Positions 6,143-13,181 of a stretch of 13,236 nt of DNA are shown one piece after another; position 1 is the first letter of the stretch, and every line of letters begins with the position of its first letter. The notes below the pieces were generated by a model, which saw only the letters and a program-made list of their open reading frames with translations, searched no databases and was not told the DNA's origin. The position numbers and the translations under genes are program-made. The stretch is taken from assembly GCA_021771675.1 (NCBI GenBank), contig JAETOP010000104.1, positions 1 through 13,236 on the forward strand, written 5' to 3'. Origin of the DNA: Oscillospiraceae bacterium (lineage in GTDB: Bacteria; Bacillota_A; Clostridia; Oscillospirales; Oscillospiraceae).

Positions 6143-7713
6143 TGCGCCTGTTTGGAATGGAGTGCAAAAAGATTGCCAAAAGCATTTTGTATTGGGTGCT
6201 TGTCCTGGCGCTGCTGGCCGTCAGCCTTTATCAGTACGACCCTTCTGTGGAAAGTGAACTTCGGCGCACCAACGACCCCGCTTCGGTGTTCTATACCGCA
6301 GCCGACGGCAACTACGCAGAGGAACGCAATACCGTCCCCGATGCAGCGATGGAACACGCCATGATGATCGGGGCCACAAAACTCCTGATGTATAATTACC
6401 GCGATAACTGCTATCAGTATTACCCCTTTGGCTATGTCAAGGAGAAAACTATGTCCGCCAAGGAGCAGGCTGTAATCCTCCAATACCTGATGGAGCTGAC
6501 CGGGCTTAGCGAACAGGAGTTGGCCGGAACAAAAGACGGAGCGGGAGATACCAATATCGGTGATGTTCCCATCTCCGGCGGCGGCGCTTTTGTCCTGGAA
6601 CCGGGCAAGGGAAGTACAAACGAGAACGGGCAGTTTGTCGCAGAGCCAGACGACTGGCAGTATGTTCCCAATGGTGAAACTGCTTCGGAACAATCGGAAA
6701 ATACGAATGGAAATATAGGCGATATTCCGATTTCCGGCGATGGCGCGTTCATTTTGGAACCGGGCAAAGGAAACACAAACGAAAACGGACAGTTTGTAAT
6801 AAGGCCGGATGAATGGCAATACGTTCCCAGCGATGGCACATCTTCCGAAACGCCGTCGCAGTCAAGCGGCAGCTTTGAAATACAAGTGTCGTTTGAACGC
6901 TTCAAAGAGATCATGGAGGAAGTCAATCGGATGATTGGGCGCAACTCCTATTTTAGCTGGACAATGCTGAAACTGTACTATTTCGGGAACGACATGGAGG
7001 AATCTCCCATCACCGAGCGGCAGCACCGGGAGTTCTACGAGGGCGACCGAGTAACCGGCGCTTTTGCCCGGTACTACTGCGACAGCATTTCCATCAGCGC
7101 GCTGTTCCTCCCGGTCTTTGTAATTGTTGACCTGATGCTGCGGGATAAACGCCGCAAAATGCAGGGCTTGACTTACCCAAGAACGATTTCCAGCGCAAAG
7201 CTGATCTGCACCCGTTACGCCGCCGCAGTCTGTATGACTATGCTTCCCATCCTCATTCTGCCAGTCAAATCCCTGGTTGTGCTGATGCGGTACTGCGGCA
7301 GCATTGGCGTTCAAGCGGACGCGCTGGCTTTTGTCAAGTACACCCTTGCGTGGATTTTACCCACTGTTTTGCTGATTATGGCAATCGGCCTGGTGGTGAC
7401 GGCGCTGCTGGAAAACTACACAGCAATCCTGCTGGCCGGTCTGATCTGGCTGGTTGGTAAGCCCACCATTGATAAGCTGGAAGGCGGGAATTATGGTCTG
7501 TTCGACCTTATCATCCGGCACAATACCCTGAAAGGCTATGGGCGGATGATGGAGAATATTCAAATGCTGGCACTAAACAGGATCACTATTTCCGTCATTG
7601 CCCTGGCGCTTGTGGGGTTGGCTGTCCTTGTGTATCACAAAAAGCGGAAAGGAGGGCTGACCTTTGGACGCCAAAAATCTGCTCACCATCACAAATTCAA
7701 ACTTACGGCTTAA
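6139..7713 (+). CDS. Large ABC-2-like permease with repeat-containing extracellular domain
   Basis: A 524-residue membrane subunit of the module 1 transporter. Helix 1 is at about 14-31, followed by some 285 residues predicted outside the cell, then helices at about 314-333, 358-384, 402-424, 426-441 and 473-498, and a basic tail (KKRKGG). The segment DLMLRDKRRKMQGLTYPRTI after the second helix is typical of ABC-2 permeases. The external domain holds a diverged tandem repeat at 139-244 and a helical part after it. Permeases of bacteriocin-immunity LanFEG systems are about half this length, so the external domain is an addition. ATG 6139 overlaps the ATPase stop; ATG 6142 is equally possible. 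AGGGGGTG lies about six bases upstream. The 3' end overlaps the next gene by 50 bases. A true permease is well supported; the role of the external domain is unknown. Confidence 0.85.
   Translation: MMRLFGMECKKIAKSILYWVLVLALLAVSLYQYDPSVESELRRTNDPASVFYTAADGNYAEERNTVPDAAMEHAMMIGATKLLMYNYRDNCYQYYPFGYVKEKTMSAKEQAVILQYLMELTGLSEQELAGTKDGAGDTNIGDVPISGGGAFVLEPGKGSTNENGQFVAEPDDWQYVPNGETASEQSENTNGNIGDIPISGDGAFILEPGKGNTNENGQFVIRPDEWQYVPSDGTSSETPSQSSGSFEIQVSFERFKEIMEEVNRMIGRNSYFSWTMLKLYYFGNDMEESPITERQHREFYEGDRVTGAFARYYCDSISISALFLPVFVIVDLMLRDKRRKMQGLTYPRTISSAKLICTRYAAAVCMTMLPILILPVKSLVVLMRYCGSIGVQADALAFVKYTLAWILPTVLLIMAIGLVVTALLENYTAILLAGLIWLVGKPTIDKLEGGNYGLFDLIIRHNTLKGYGRMMENIQMLALNRITISVIALALVGLAVLVYHKKRKGGLTFGRQKSAHHHKFKLTA
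6553..6828 (+). repeat. Diverged 53-residue tandem repeat within the permease external domain
   Basis: Codons 139-177 and 192-230 encode two copies at an offset of 159 bases (6553-6669 and 6712-6828). They begin NIGDxPISG, pass through EPGKGxTNENGQFV and end WQYVP; 32 of 39 residues are identical. Of these 32, 15 are encoded by different synonymous codons, so the duplication is old and the protein sequence has been kept. Each copy is followed by a Ser/Glu/Thr-rich linker. Confidence 0.9.
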
Positions 7714-8308
7714 CATGAAACAGACCCTTTTCCCGGCAATTCTGCTCTTGTTCGTGATCCCGCTGATCTACGGAACATCTAACCTCGACAGTGTGAAGTC
7801 TGCGGATTGCCTGGAACGGATGGTGGCGCTGATCGGCCTGCCCATATTCGTGCCGTTGCTAAAGCCGGAGCAGAACGGCGGTATGGACGCGATTATCACA
7901 ATGCGGCCCTTTCCATATCGGATGATTGTTGCGTTGCGGGTTGTGCTTTCCCTGATCTGCACCGTTGCGCTAATTCTCGTTTTCGAGGGATATATGAGTA
8001 TCGGCAGATGTTCATTCCCAGCTTACGCTTATGCGCTCCGAACACTGGCAGTAACTATGACGCTCGGCTTTGTCGGACTTCTGGCAAGCGCCATATCAAG
8101 AAATACGATAGTTGGTTTTTTGGTATCGTTCTGTTGGTATTGTGTCCTGCAAGTAGAGAACATTGGAGCGATCTTCAAATCCGTTTCAAACGGCATCAAC
8201 GTTTATCAAGTCCTGCTGTTGCTGGGAAGCGGTGCGGCAATCATCTTCTTTAGCGGACTTCCCTTTGAAGAAAAAATACAATCAATACGCAAACGGTTCT
8301 GCTCATAA
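7664..8308 (+). CDS. Second ABC transporter membrane subunit (module 1)
   Basis: A 214-residue protein with about six predicted helices (19-36, 50-66, 86-108, 124-146, 148-163 and 179-198), the size and layout of a single ABC-2 permease subunit. It would pair with the preceding permease in the membrane. The start is taken as TTG 7664, because AAAGGAGG lies nine bases upstream; the in-frame ATG at 7715, two bases after the permease stop, has no ribosome-binding site. The TTG start makes a 50-base overlap with the permease gene in another frame, so expression is probably coupled. It is the last gene of module 1, and the operon ends in the hairpin at 8343-8386. I do not recognise a named family. 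Confidence 0.82.
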   Translation: MDAKNLLTITNSNLRLNMKQTLFPAILLLFVIPLIYGTSNLDSVKSADCLERMVALIGLPIFVPLLKPEQNGGMDAIITMRPFPYRMIVALRVVLSLICTVALILVFEGYMSIGRCSFPAYAYALRTLAVTMTLGFVGLLASAISRNTIVGFLVSFCWYCVLQVENIGAIFKSVSNGINVYQVLLLLGSGAAIIFFSGLPFEEKIQSIRKRFCS

Positions 8309-8342
8309 TCAGACTCCGGTCAAATAAGGCTTTTTCCATTGA

Positions 8343-8386
8343 ACGACAGCCAGTGGGCAAGGCAGTCCTTACCCACTGGCTGTCGT
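8343..8386. terminator. Long hairpin between convergent operons (probable bidirectional terminator)
   Basis: ACGACAGCCAGTGGG (8343-8357) pairs perfectly over 15 bp with CCCACTGGCTGTCGT (8372-8386). The 14-base loop contains a further small stem (AAGG 8359-8362 with CCTT 8367-8370). It lies between the stop of the module 1 permease (8308) and that of the module 2 kinase (8401, minus strand). There is no clean T-run on either side, so termination may be inefficient or the structure may protect both 3' ends. Confidence 0.65.
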
Positions 8387-8400
8387 CTATTATGAGTAGC

Positions 8401-9498
8401 TTATAACCAGATTGTAAAACGCATTCCGGCTGGGAATTTCATGGGGACAAACGAGTATGAAATATCCATGGAGGTCAGAAGTGTGTCCACGATATAAAGG
8501 CCCAGGCCATTGCCGCCGCTCTCACTACTGCGGGAGAAGTCAGGCCGGTAAAACGGCTCAAATAGGCGGCGAATCTCGTTGTCAGGGATAGGGGTACACT
8601 CGTTTTCAACAACAAGACTGCGCCCATCTATATACACGGAAACGGATTTCCCGGTTTCGGTGTAGGCCACAGCATTGGCAAGAATATTGGACACTACTTT
8701 ACTGAATGGGCCAACGGGTAATAAGGCCGGAAACTTCTCTGGCAAGTCAAGAGAGAAAGAAATTTTATGTGCCGCCGCAATCATCTGATACGGTTCGCAC
8801 AGCTCCGCCAGTAAGTCAGAAATATCAACCGGCCTTGGCTGCTCCATGATCGTACTTAATTTGGAGGTTTCCAGAATTTCATGTATCATCCCGGCAAGCT
8901 GCTCGACCATTTCCTTGCACTCCGGCAGATAAGTGGCATGATCCTGATACTTCCCAACGCCTAGGATCATGTTTTCCAGAGTAGCGTTCAGCGCAGTCAC
9001 AGGAGTTTTCAGCTCATGGGATGCCGCCCGCAGGAAGTCCACTTTGGCCCTCTCCATATCGCGCACAGTATTTTTCTCCTGCTCCAGATGCCTGATGGTG
9101 GATAACAGATTAGAGTACAGGTCATTGACATTTTGGGCCAATGTTCCGATTTCGTCCCTGGAGCAGACAGAACAGCTTGCCCCTTGGTCTAATTCCATCA
9201 TTCGCTCCGTAGATGCTGAAATTCTCTTGATTGGGTCGGCAATCACCTTGGAAAACAAGAGAGAGCAAACAACAGAAATGAGCAAAGAACAGCCTAAAGA
9301 GATCGGCAATGCTTTCGTTACCGCCTCGGTCACGAATTTTACCTGATTGATACTAACGACTATATCATCCTGGGTACTCAATGAAAGTTGCATCCGGGGT
9401 GCAAGAAGATAGATTAGCCCATGTGACACCGCAACAATAAAAAGCATGATGCCCAGGGTGTAAAGAAAGAATTTAGGGAACAATTTTAATCGTTTCAT
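8401..9498 (-). CDS. VanS-like sensor histidine kinase (module 2)
   Basis: A 365-residue membrane kinase. Two helices (about 11-33 and 64-85) enclose a short external loop of some 30 residues, followed by a HAMP-like region, a coiled segment and the H-box AASHELKTPVTAL with His161. The N-box is SNILANAVAYT (Asn271/Asn275) and the G2 box is GGNGLGLYIV (328-337). The usual G1 box DxGxG is replaced by VENECTPIPDNE (297-308), a shape also seen in VanSB-type kinases but here without the glycine. The stretch from the H-box onward resembles VanSB of Tn1549-like vanB elements, although no van resistance genes are present. ATG 9498 overlaps the regulator stop (ATGA), with GAGGTG six bases upstream. 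The signal is unknown; the short loop suggests sensing at or in the membrane, or through the transporter. Confidence 0.9.
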   Translation of the reverse strand: MKRLKLFPKFFLYTLGIMLFIVAVSHGLIYLLAPRMQLSLSTQDDIVVSINQVKFVTEAVTKALPISLGCSLLISVVCSLLFSKVIADPIKRISASTERMMELDQGASCSVCSRDEIGTLAQNVNDLYSNLLSTIRHLEQEKNTVRDMERAKVDFLRAASHELKTPVTALNATLENMILGVGKYQDHATYLPECKEMVEQLAGMIHEILETSKLSTIMEQPRPVDISDLLAELCEPYQMIAAAHKISFSLDLPEKFPALLPVGPFSKVVSNILANAVAYTETGKSVSVYIDGRSLVVENECTPIPDNEIRRLFEPFYRPDFSRSSESGGNGLGLYIVDTLLTSMDISYSFVPMKFPAGMRFTIWL

Positions 9499-10160
9499 GC
9501 CTGCACCTCATACTTATAGCCAATCCCCTTGACCGTCACGATGCAGTCAAGCCCCAGCTTTTTTCGCAGGTTTTTAATGTAAGTGTCAACAGTTCGGTCA
9601 ATGATTGGACAGTCAGCGCCCCATAGTTCATCCAAAATCTGCGAACGGGTCAGTACCAGACCCTTATGCTCCATCAGCAGGCGGAGCAGGTCGATTTCCT
9701 TGGGCATGATGTCAATTTTCCCATTGGTGCCGCTGGCGGTATAGCCGGAAAAGTCAACTTCAACATCCCCAAAATACACTTTTTGCAATGGAGCAGTCCG
9801 CCCGCTCCGACGCAGGAGTGCGGTGATCCGTTTCCCCAGCAGCACCATCGAAAAAGGCTTTGTCATGTAATCATCCGCCTGTTCGTCAAAGCTCATGACC
9901 TGAGTGTACTCGTCCCCGATTGCCGTGAGCATCAGGACAGGCGTTGTGCTTACTTGACGTATCTCATGCAGCACCGATAGTCCACTGACGCAAGGGAGCA
10001 TAATATCCAGCACCACAAGATCAACACGTTTTTCCTTGAAAAACTGCAAGGCTTTCTCACCGTCATAAGCCGGAATAACGGTATGGCCCGCAGGCTTGAG
10101 ATACTCGCAAATTGCCTCATTGGTTTTGAGATCGTCCTCAACGATCAATAATGTGGCCAT
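9495..10160 (-). CDS. OmpR-family (VanR-like) response regulator (module 2)
   Basis: A 221-residue regulator. The receiver domain (1-115) has Asp9/Asp10, the phosphorylation site Asp52 (VVLDIMLPCVSG), Thr79 and Lys101 (YMTKPFS). The winged-helix domain (about 125-221) ends in VTVKGIGYKYEV. Start ATG 10160 is chosen because AGGAGG (complement of 10168-10173) lies seven bases upstream and the receiver fold starts directly; the frame is open 12 codons further upstream, but that would begin at or before the predicted transcription start region. It shares an ATGA overlap with the kinase gene. It should bind the TTTCA-type 11-bp repeats between itself and the divergent transporter operon and activate both. 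Overall resemblance is to VanR regulators; vancomycin sensing is not implied. Confidence 0.92.
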   Translation of the reverse strand: MATLLIVEDDLKTNEAICEYLKPAGHTVIPAYDGEKALQFFKEKRVDLVVLDIMLPCVSGLSVLHEIRQVSTTPVLMLTAIGDEYTQVMSFDEQADDYMTKPFSMVLLGKRITALLRRSGRTAPLQKVYFGDVEVDFSGYTASGTNGKIDIMPKEIDLLRLLMEHKGLVLTRSQILDELWGADCPIIDRTVDTYIKNLRKKLGLDCIVTVKGIGYKYEVQA

Positions 10161-10181
10161 GGTGACACCTCCTTTTCGGAT

Positions 10182-10214
10182 AGTGTACCACCGCAATGTG
10201 AAATGGGTATGAAA
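10182..10214 (-). promoter_or_regulatory. Operator and promoter of the module 2 regulator/kinase operon
   Basis: Read on the minus strand, TTTCA (10214-10210), six bases and TTTCA (10203-10199) form a direct repeat of 11-bp period. Eleven bases later comes the -10-like TACACT (10187-10182). The divergent transporter promoter has the same arrangement and nearly the same sequence, so autoregulation by the regulator encoded at 9495-10160 is likely. Confidence 0.65.
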
Positions 10215-10285
10215 TCAAAGTGTTATTTTTGAAAATTTCCCATTTCATCTGTGTTCCACACCAGTTTCATACCCATTCCACATTG
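10194..10285. repeat. 21-bp inverted repeat joining the two divergent promoters
   Basis: Bases 10194-10214 are the reverse complement of 10265-10285 at 20 of 21 positions (shared core TTTCATACCCATT). The arms are 50 bp apart. Similarity continues outward through CATTGxGGTG to the -10 region on both sides, so each divergent gene has its own copy of one promoter-operator unit in its own direction. Confidence 0.88.
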
Positions 10286-10297
10286 GGGTGCTATTCT
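10243..10297 (+). promoter_or_regulatory. Four-pentamer operator array and promoter of the module 2 transporter operon
   Basis: TTTCA 10243, TTCCA 10254, TTTCA 10265 and TTCCA 10276 lie exactly 11 bp apart, all on the same strand, enough for two regulator dimers in tandem on one helix face. Eleven bases after the last comes TATTCT (10292-10297), a -10-like hexamer. No -35 is seen; the last repeats occupy its place, as in PhoB-type activation. Transcription would start near 10304, leaving a leader of about 40 bases. Confidence 0.7.
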
Positions 10298-10343
10298 ACG
10301 GGTGCGTTCGGAAGAACAGTACAACAATATGGAGGTATCAACC

Positions 10344-11780
10344 ATGAGCATTTTCAAGAGGGCGTTTTTATACGTCACGCGAAAACGGGGAAAAACTATT
10401 CTCCTGTTCGCTATCCTGCTGATTATGGCAACCTTTGTCCTGACGGGCCTCTCCATCTGGAAAGCATCGGAGGCCGCGCAGCTTGACCTGCGGCAGAGTT
10501 TGGGCGGCAAATTTGACGTTTTTGTGGATTGGAGCAACAGCCCCTATGTAGTGAAAAAAACCGTCAAAGATGAAGTAGACGAGGAAACCGGCAAGACATC
10601 AAGCAGCTTTCTCATGTATTCCACCGTACAATTTACCCCGGAAAACATTGCGGCAATCAAAGGTGTTTCCGGCGTAAAGTATTGCAGCGCAAGGCAGGAC
10701 AATCTTTTGCCGTTCGATGGGCTTTCCTTGTTTCCCGGAACGATCTCAACTGACGCAAAATATCAGGGATATACAAAGGCGCTGGGCGTCTGCAACACGG
10801 AAGATGATGAACTTTTCACCACCGGCACACTGACGCTGGCAGAGGGGCGGCATATCTCCGCCGACGATACCCAGGTGGCGATCATCAGCCAGGATTTGGC
10901 GGAGCGGAATGAGCTGAAGATTGGGGACTATCTCACCGCCCACAGTTACAGCGTGGAAGATCAGAGCTTTACCGGGCAAGAAATCAAGGTGCAGATCATC
11001 GGACTGTTTACCCCGAACGTGGTGGAGCAGTTTGGGGAAACCGTCACCACCTACGACAAAATCCAGAACCGTGTATTTGTGGATTTACAGTCCTCAAAAG
11101 AATTGGACGGCGGAGAAATCAACTACGGCTTTTCCGCACTCCACGTTACCATGGACGACCCGCAGGACATGGCGCGGGTGGTGGCCGAAGTCAAGGCCCT
11201 GCCGGGTATCGACTGGAACGCCTTTACCGTGGAGGTGGACAATGAAACCTACGAAAACGCCGCCGCTCCGCTGGCTACGCTGAATGAATTGGTCGTGACC
11301 CTGCTGGTGGTGATTATCGTTGTCAGCGCCATTATTCTGGCCCTGATCCTGACCCTCTGGACAAAGACCCGTATTCACGAAATCGGCGTGTTCCTGTCCG
11401 TGGGTATCAGGAAATCGGCTATTATCGGGCAGTATTTGATTGAGGTGCTACTGATTGCCGTCCTCGCCTTTGGCCTGTCCTACTTCACCAGCAACACCGT
11501 AGCGGGGCAGATCGGCAACCACCTGTTGGAGCAAAGTATGCAGACCGAGCCGGAGGACGATAACGATGTTGTAGCTGCCGCCGCTGCGGTTGATGTGGGC
11601 GCGGACACTCTTATTCAAAAACCCCTGCCTACGGAGAATGGCATCCAAGTGTCCGTTGGGCTGGACAATCTGGCCCAACTCTATCTGATTGGCCTTGCCA
11701 TTATCATTGTGGCCGTCAGCGCATCGTCCATTACGGTTATGCGGCTGAAACCCCGCGAAATCTTGTCGAAAATGAGCTAA
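10344..11780 (+). CDS. MacB/FtsX-type ABC transporter permease (module 2)
   Basis: A 478-residue permease with the four-helix MacB plan: helix 1 at about 18-38, an external domain of some 275 residues, and helices at about 316-339, 361-382 and 445-466. The FtsX-family cytoplasmic motif after helix 2 is clear (KTRIHEIGVFLSVGIRKSAI, 341-360). An unusual acidic and Ala-rich stretch (TEPEDDNDVVAAAAA, 401-415) enlarges the external loop between helices 3 and 4. Start ATG 10344 has GGAGG eight bases upstream; the frame is open further upstream to 10251 but that lies in the operator array. Such permeases use force on extracytoplasmic partners or export peptides and antibiotics, often under VanRS/BceRS-like control. 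The ATPase follows after 13 bases. Substrate unknown. Confidence 0.92.
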   Translation: MSIFKRAFLYVTRKRGKTILLFAILLIMATFVLTGLSIWKASEAAQLDLRQSLGGKFDVFVDWSNSPYVVKKTVKDEVDEETGKTSSSFLMYSTVQFTPENIAAIKGVSGVKYCSARQDNLLPFDGLSLFPGTISTDAKYQGYTKALGVCNTEDDELFTTGTLTLAEGRHISADDTQVAIISQDLAERNELKIGDYLTAHSYSVEDQSFTGQEIKVQIIGLFTPNVVEQFGETVTTYDKIQNRVFVDLQSSKELDGGEINYGFSALHVTMDDPQDMARVVAEVKALPGIDWNAFTVEVDNETYENAAAPLATLNELVVTLLVVIIVVSAIILALILTLWTKTRIHEIGVFLSVGIRKSAIIGQYLIEVLLIAVLAFGLSYFTSNTVAGQIGNHLLEQSMQTEPEDDNDVVAAAAAVDVGADTLIQKPLPTENGIQVSVGLDNLAQLYLIGLAIIIVAVSASSITVMRLKPREILSKMS

Positions 11781-11793
11781 AGGAGGGACAATC

Positions 11794-12429
11794 ATGCCTA
11801 CACTGGAATTAAAAAATGTTTCTTACGCCTACGAAAAGGGCAAGGCAGTTTTGCAGAATGTCAGCACAGAACTGGAAACCGGGAAAATGTACGCCATCCT
11901 CGGCCCGTCCGGGTCGGGCAAGACCACGCTGCTGTCCCTCCTGGGCGGGCTGGATGTGTCAACACAGGGTAGCGTCCTGTTTGACGGCGAGGACATTACG
12001 ACAAAGGGCCTGGAACACCACCGCAGGAACCATATTTCGCTGATCTTCCAGAGCTACAACCTGATCGACTATATGACGCCCGTAGAAAATGTGCGGCTTA
12101 CCGCCAAGCTGGACGCCGCCCCCATCCTGGAACGGCTGGGGCTGGAGCAGGACGAGATTACCCGGAACGTACTGAAACTGTCCGGCGGACAGCAGCAGCG
12201 GGTGGCGATTGCGCGGGCGCTGGCCTCCGATGCCCCGGTCATTCTGGCGGACGAGCCGACCGGGAACCTGGACGCCGACACCGCCGAGGAAATCACCGCT
12301 ATTTTGAAAGAGAGCGCCCATGCGTTCGGGAAGTGCGTGGTGGTCGTGACACACTCTGGCGAGGTTGCAAAGCAAGCAGATGTGGTACTGGAAATCAAAC
12401 GGGGGCATTTGAAAGAGAGGGAAATGTGA
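11794..12429 (+). CDS. MacB/LolD-type ABC transporter ATP-binding protein (module 2)
   Basis: A 211-residue ATPase of the MacB/LolD/FtsE kind, partner of the preceding permease. Walker A is GPSGSGKTT (37-45, Lys43), the Q-loop is Gln86 (SLIFQSYNL), the signature [15 protein letters not shown] starts at 129, Walker B is [12 protein letters not shown] (149-160, Glu154), and the H-loop is His187 (VTHSGE). The helical subdomain before the signature is slightly short compared with typical members. Start ATG 11794 has AGGAGG seven bases upstream. The stop overlaps the lipoprotein start by one base (TGATG). Confidence 0.94.
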   Translation: MPTLELKNVSYAYEKGKAVLQNVSTELETGKMYAILGPSGSGKTTLLSLLGGLDVSTQGSVLFDGEDITTKGLEHHRRNHISLIFQSYNLIDYMTPVENVRLTAKLDAAPILERLGLEQDEITRNVLKLSGGQQQRVAIARALASDAPVILADEPTGNLDADTAEEITAILKESAHAFGKCVVVVTHSGEVAKQADVVLEIKRGHLKEREM

Positions 12430-12692
12430 TGAAGAAAATTGCTATTATTTTGGCGTGTATGCTGGTCTGCTTCTCACTGTTCACCGGCTGTACCGATCAG
12501 AAAAACGGCGGCGATCAGGACACGAACGTGGGAAACTCCGTAGAATTTGATGATACGGATATTGATGTTGATACCGAAACAAAGCCGGGTGCCGAGGACA
12601 ACTCTGACAGTGTTTCCCTGCCAGATGGCTACACTTATAGTTTCAAAGACCCGGATAATGCGGAGGGCATTGTAGTCACGCCGAGGGAGTAG
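12429..12692 (+). CDS. Small acidic lipoprotein of the module 2 transporter operon
   Basis: An 87-residue protein with a lysine start, hydrophobic signal helix (4-18) and lipobox LFTGC, making Cys21 the lipidated residue. The mature part is acidic (runs such as [11 protein letters not shown]) and probably flexible, ending in a short segment [16 protein letters not shown] 12429 is chosen because the signal peptide begins there and because it overlaps the ATPase stop by one base; the frame is open upstream inside the ATPase gene but is not used. GAGAGG lies about 9 bases upstream. It should sit on the outer face of the membrane and may be the extracellular partner of the MacB-like permease, or an immunity/ligand-binding protein. 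I recognise no family. Confidence 0.85.
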   Translation: MKKIAIILACMLVCFSLFTGCTDQKNGGDQDTNVGNSVEFDDTDIDVDTETKPGAEDNSDSVSLPDGYTYSFKDPDNAEGIVVTPRE

Positions 12693-12753
12693 CCAAATAT
12701 TTCATCCCGGAAGAAATTGGACAAAGCCATTAGTAAAGAGCCAGACGCATAGA

Positions 12754-12802
12754 AAGGAGCCGATGAATTTGTGAAATACTCACCAATCATCGGCTCTTTT
12801 CT
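12754..12802 (+). terminator. Intrinsic terminator of the module 2 transporter operon
   Basis: GAGCCGATGA (12757-12766) pairs with TCATCGGCTC (12787-12796), extendable through a G-U and A-T pairs at the base, and is followed by TTTTCT (12797-12802). The 20-base loop carries a second small stem (GTGA 12771-12774 with TCAC 12780-12783). It separates the cargo from the convergent XRE gene. Confidence 0.8.
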
Positions 12803-12824
12803 ATAAGTTTGAACAAAACTGCTG

Positions 12825-13181
12825 TTATTCCTGCTCTTTTGCTTTATGTATTCCCTTTATGACCGCTTCAACAATAACAAGGTCTTTGTCGGCCAGTCCA
12901 TCCAGCAGCGTGTCCACACGCCGCCGTATGGAACTTTTGACGGTATCCCTATCTTTGAATATGTGCCGGTCAAGAGAAACATCAAACATTTCGGCAAGCT
13001 GAAACAGAAAATCCACGCTGGGCGTTTGCCCCTCGTTTTCGATAGCCTGGATGTGCCGGGGAGCATAACCAGTTATTTCTGAAAGCTGTTCTCGCGTTAC
13101 GTCCTTGGCTTCACGGTTTTGTTTGATGTCCTGACCAATGGGCATGAAGTCAAGTTTGAACCTGTCGTTTCGATTATTCAT
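12825..13181 (-). CDS. XRE-family helix-turn-helix regulator of the mobile element
   Basis: A 118-residue cytoplasmic DNA-binding protein. The Cro/C1-type helix-turn-helix covers about residues 16-70: IGQDIKQNREAKDVTREQ, then LSEITGYAPRHIQAIENEG as second and recognition helices. A C-terminal helical part (IRRRVDTLLDGLADKDL) probably dimerises. Start ATG 13181 is chosen for GAGGTGAG a few bases upstream; an upstream in-frame ATG at 13214 has no ribosome-binding site, and a -10-like TAAAAT (complement of 13216-13221) overlaps that region. Proteins with this opening (MNNRNDRFKLDF) are common in Tn1549-like elements, where they are thought to control transfer or excision genes. It is convergent with the cargo and probably divergent from genes to the right of the window. 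Confidence 0.87.
   Translation of the reverse strand: MNNRNDRFKLDFMPIGQDIKQNREAKDVTREQLSEITGYAPRHIQAIENEGQTPSVDFLFQLAEMFDVSLDRHIFKDRDTVKSSIRRRVDTLLDGLADKDLVIVEAVIKGIHKAKEQE

Noticed and set aside
7807..8253. Open plus-strand frame of 148 codons inside the second permease gene
   Set aside because: Its translation is Cys/Arg-rich without hydrophobic pattern or domain, while the other frame gives a coherent six-helix membrane protein with a strong ribosome-binding site.
8401..10160. Vancomycin-resistance regulatory locus (vanR/vanS)
   Set aside because: The kinase and regulator resemble the Van pair, but no vanH, ligase, vanX or vanY gene is present; the divergent genes encode an ABC transporter.
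10251..10343. Upstream extension of the MacB-like permease
   Set aside because: It lies in the operator array and before the predicted transcription start; ATG 10344 has GGAGG at the right distance.
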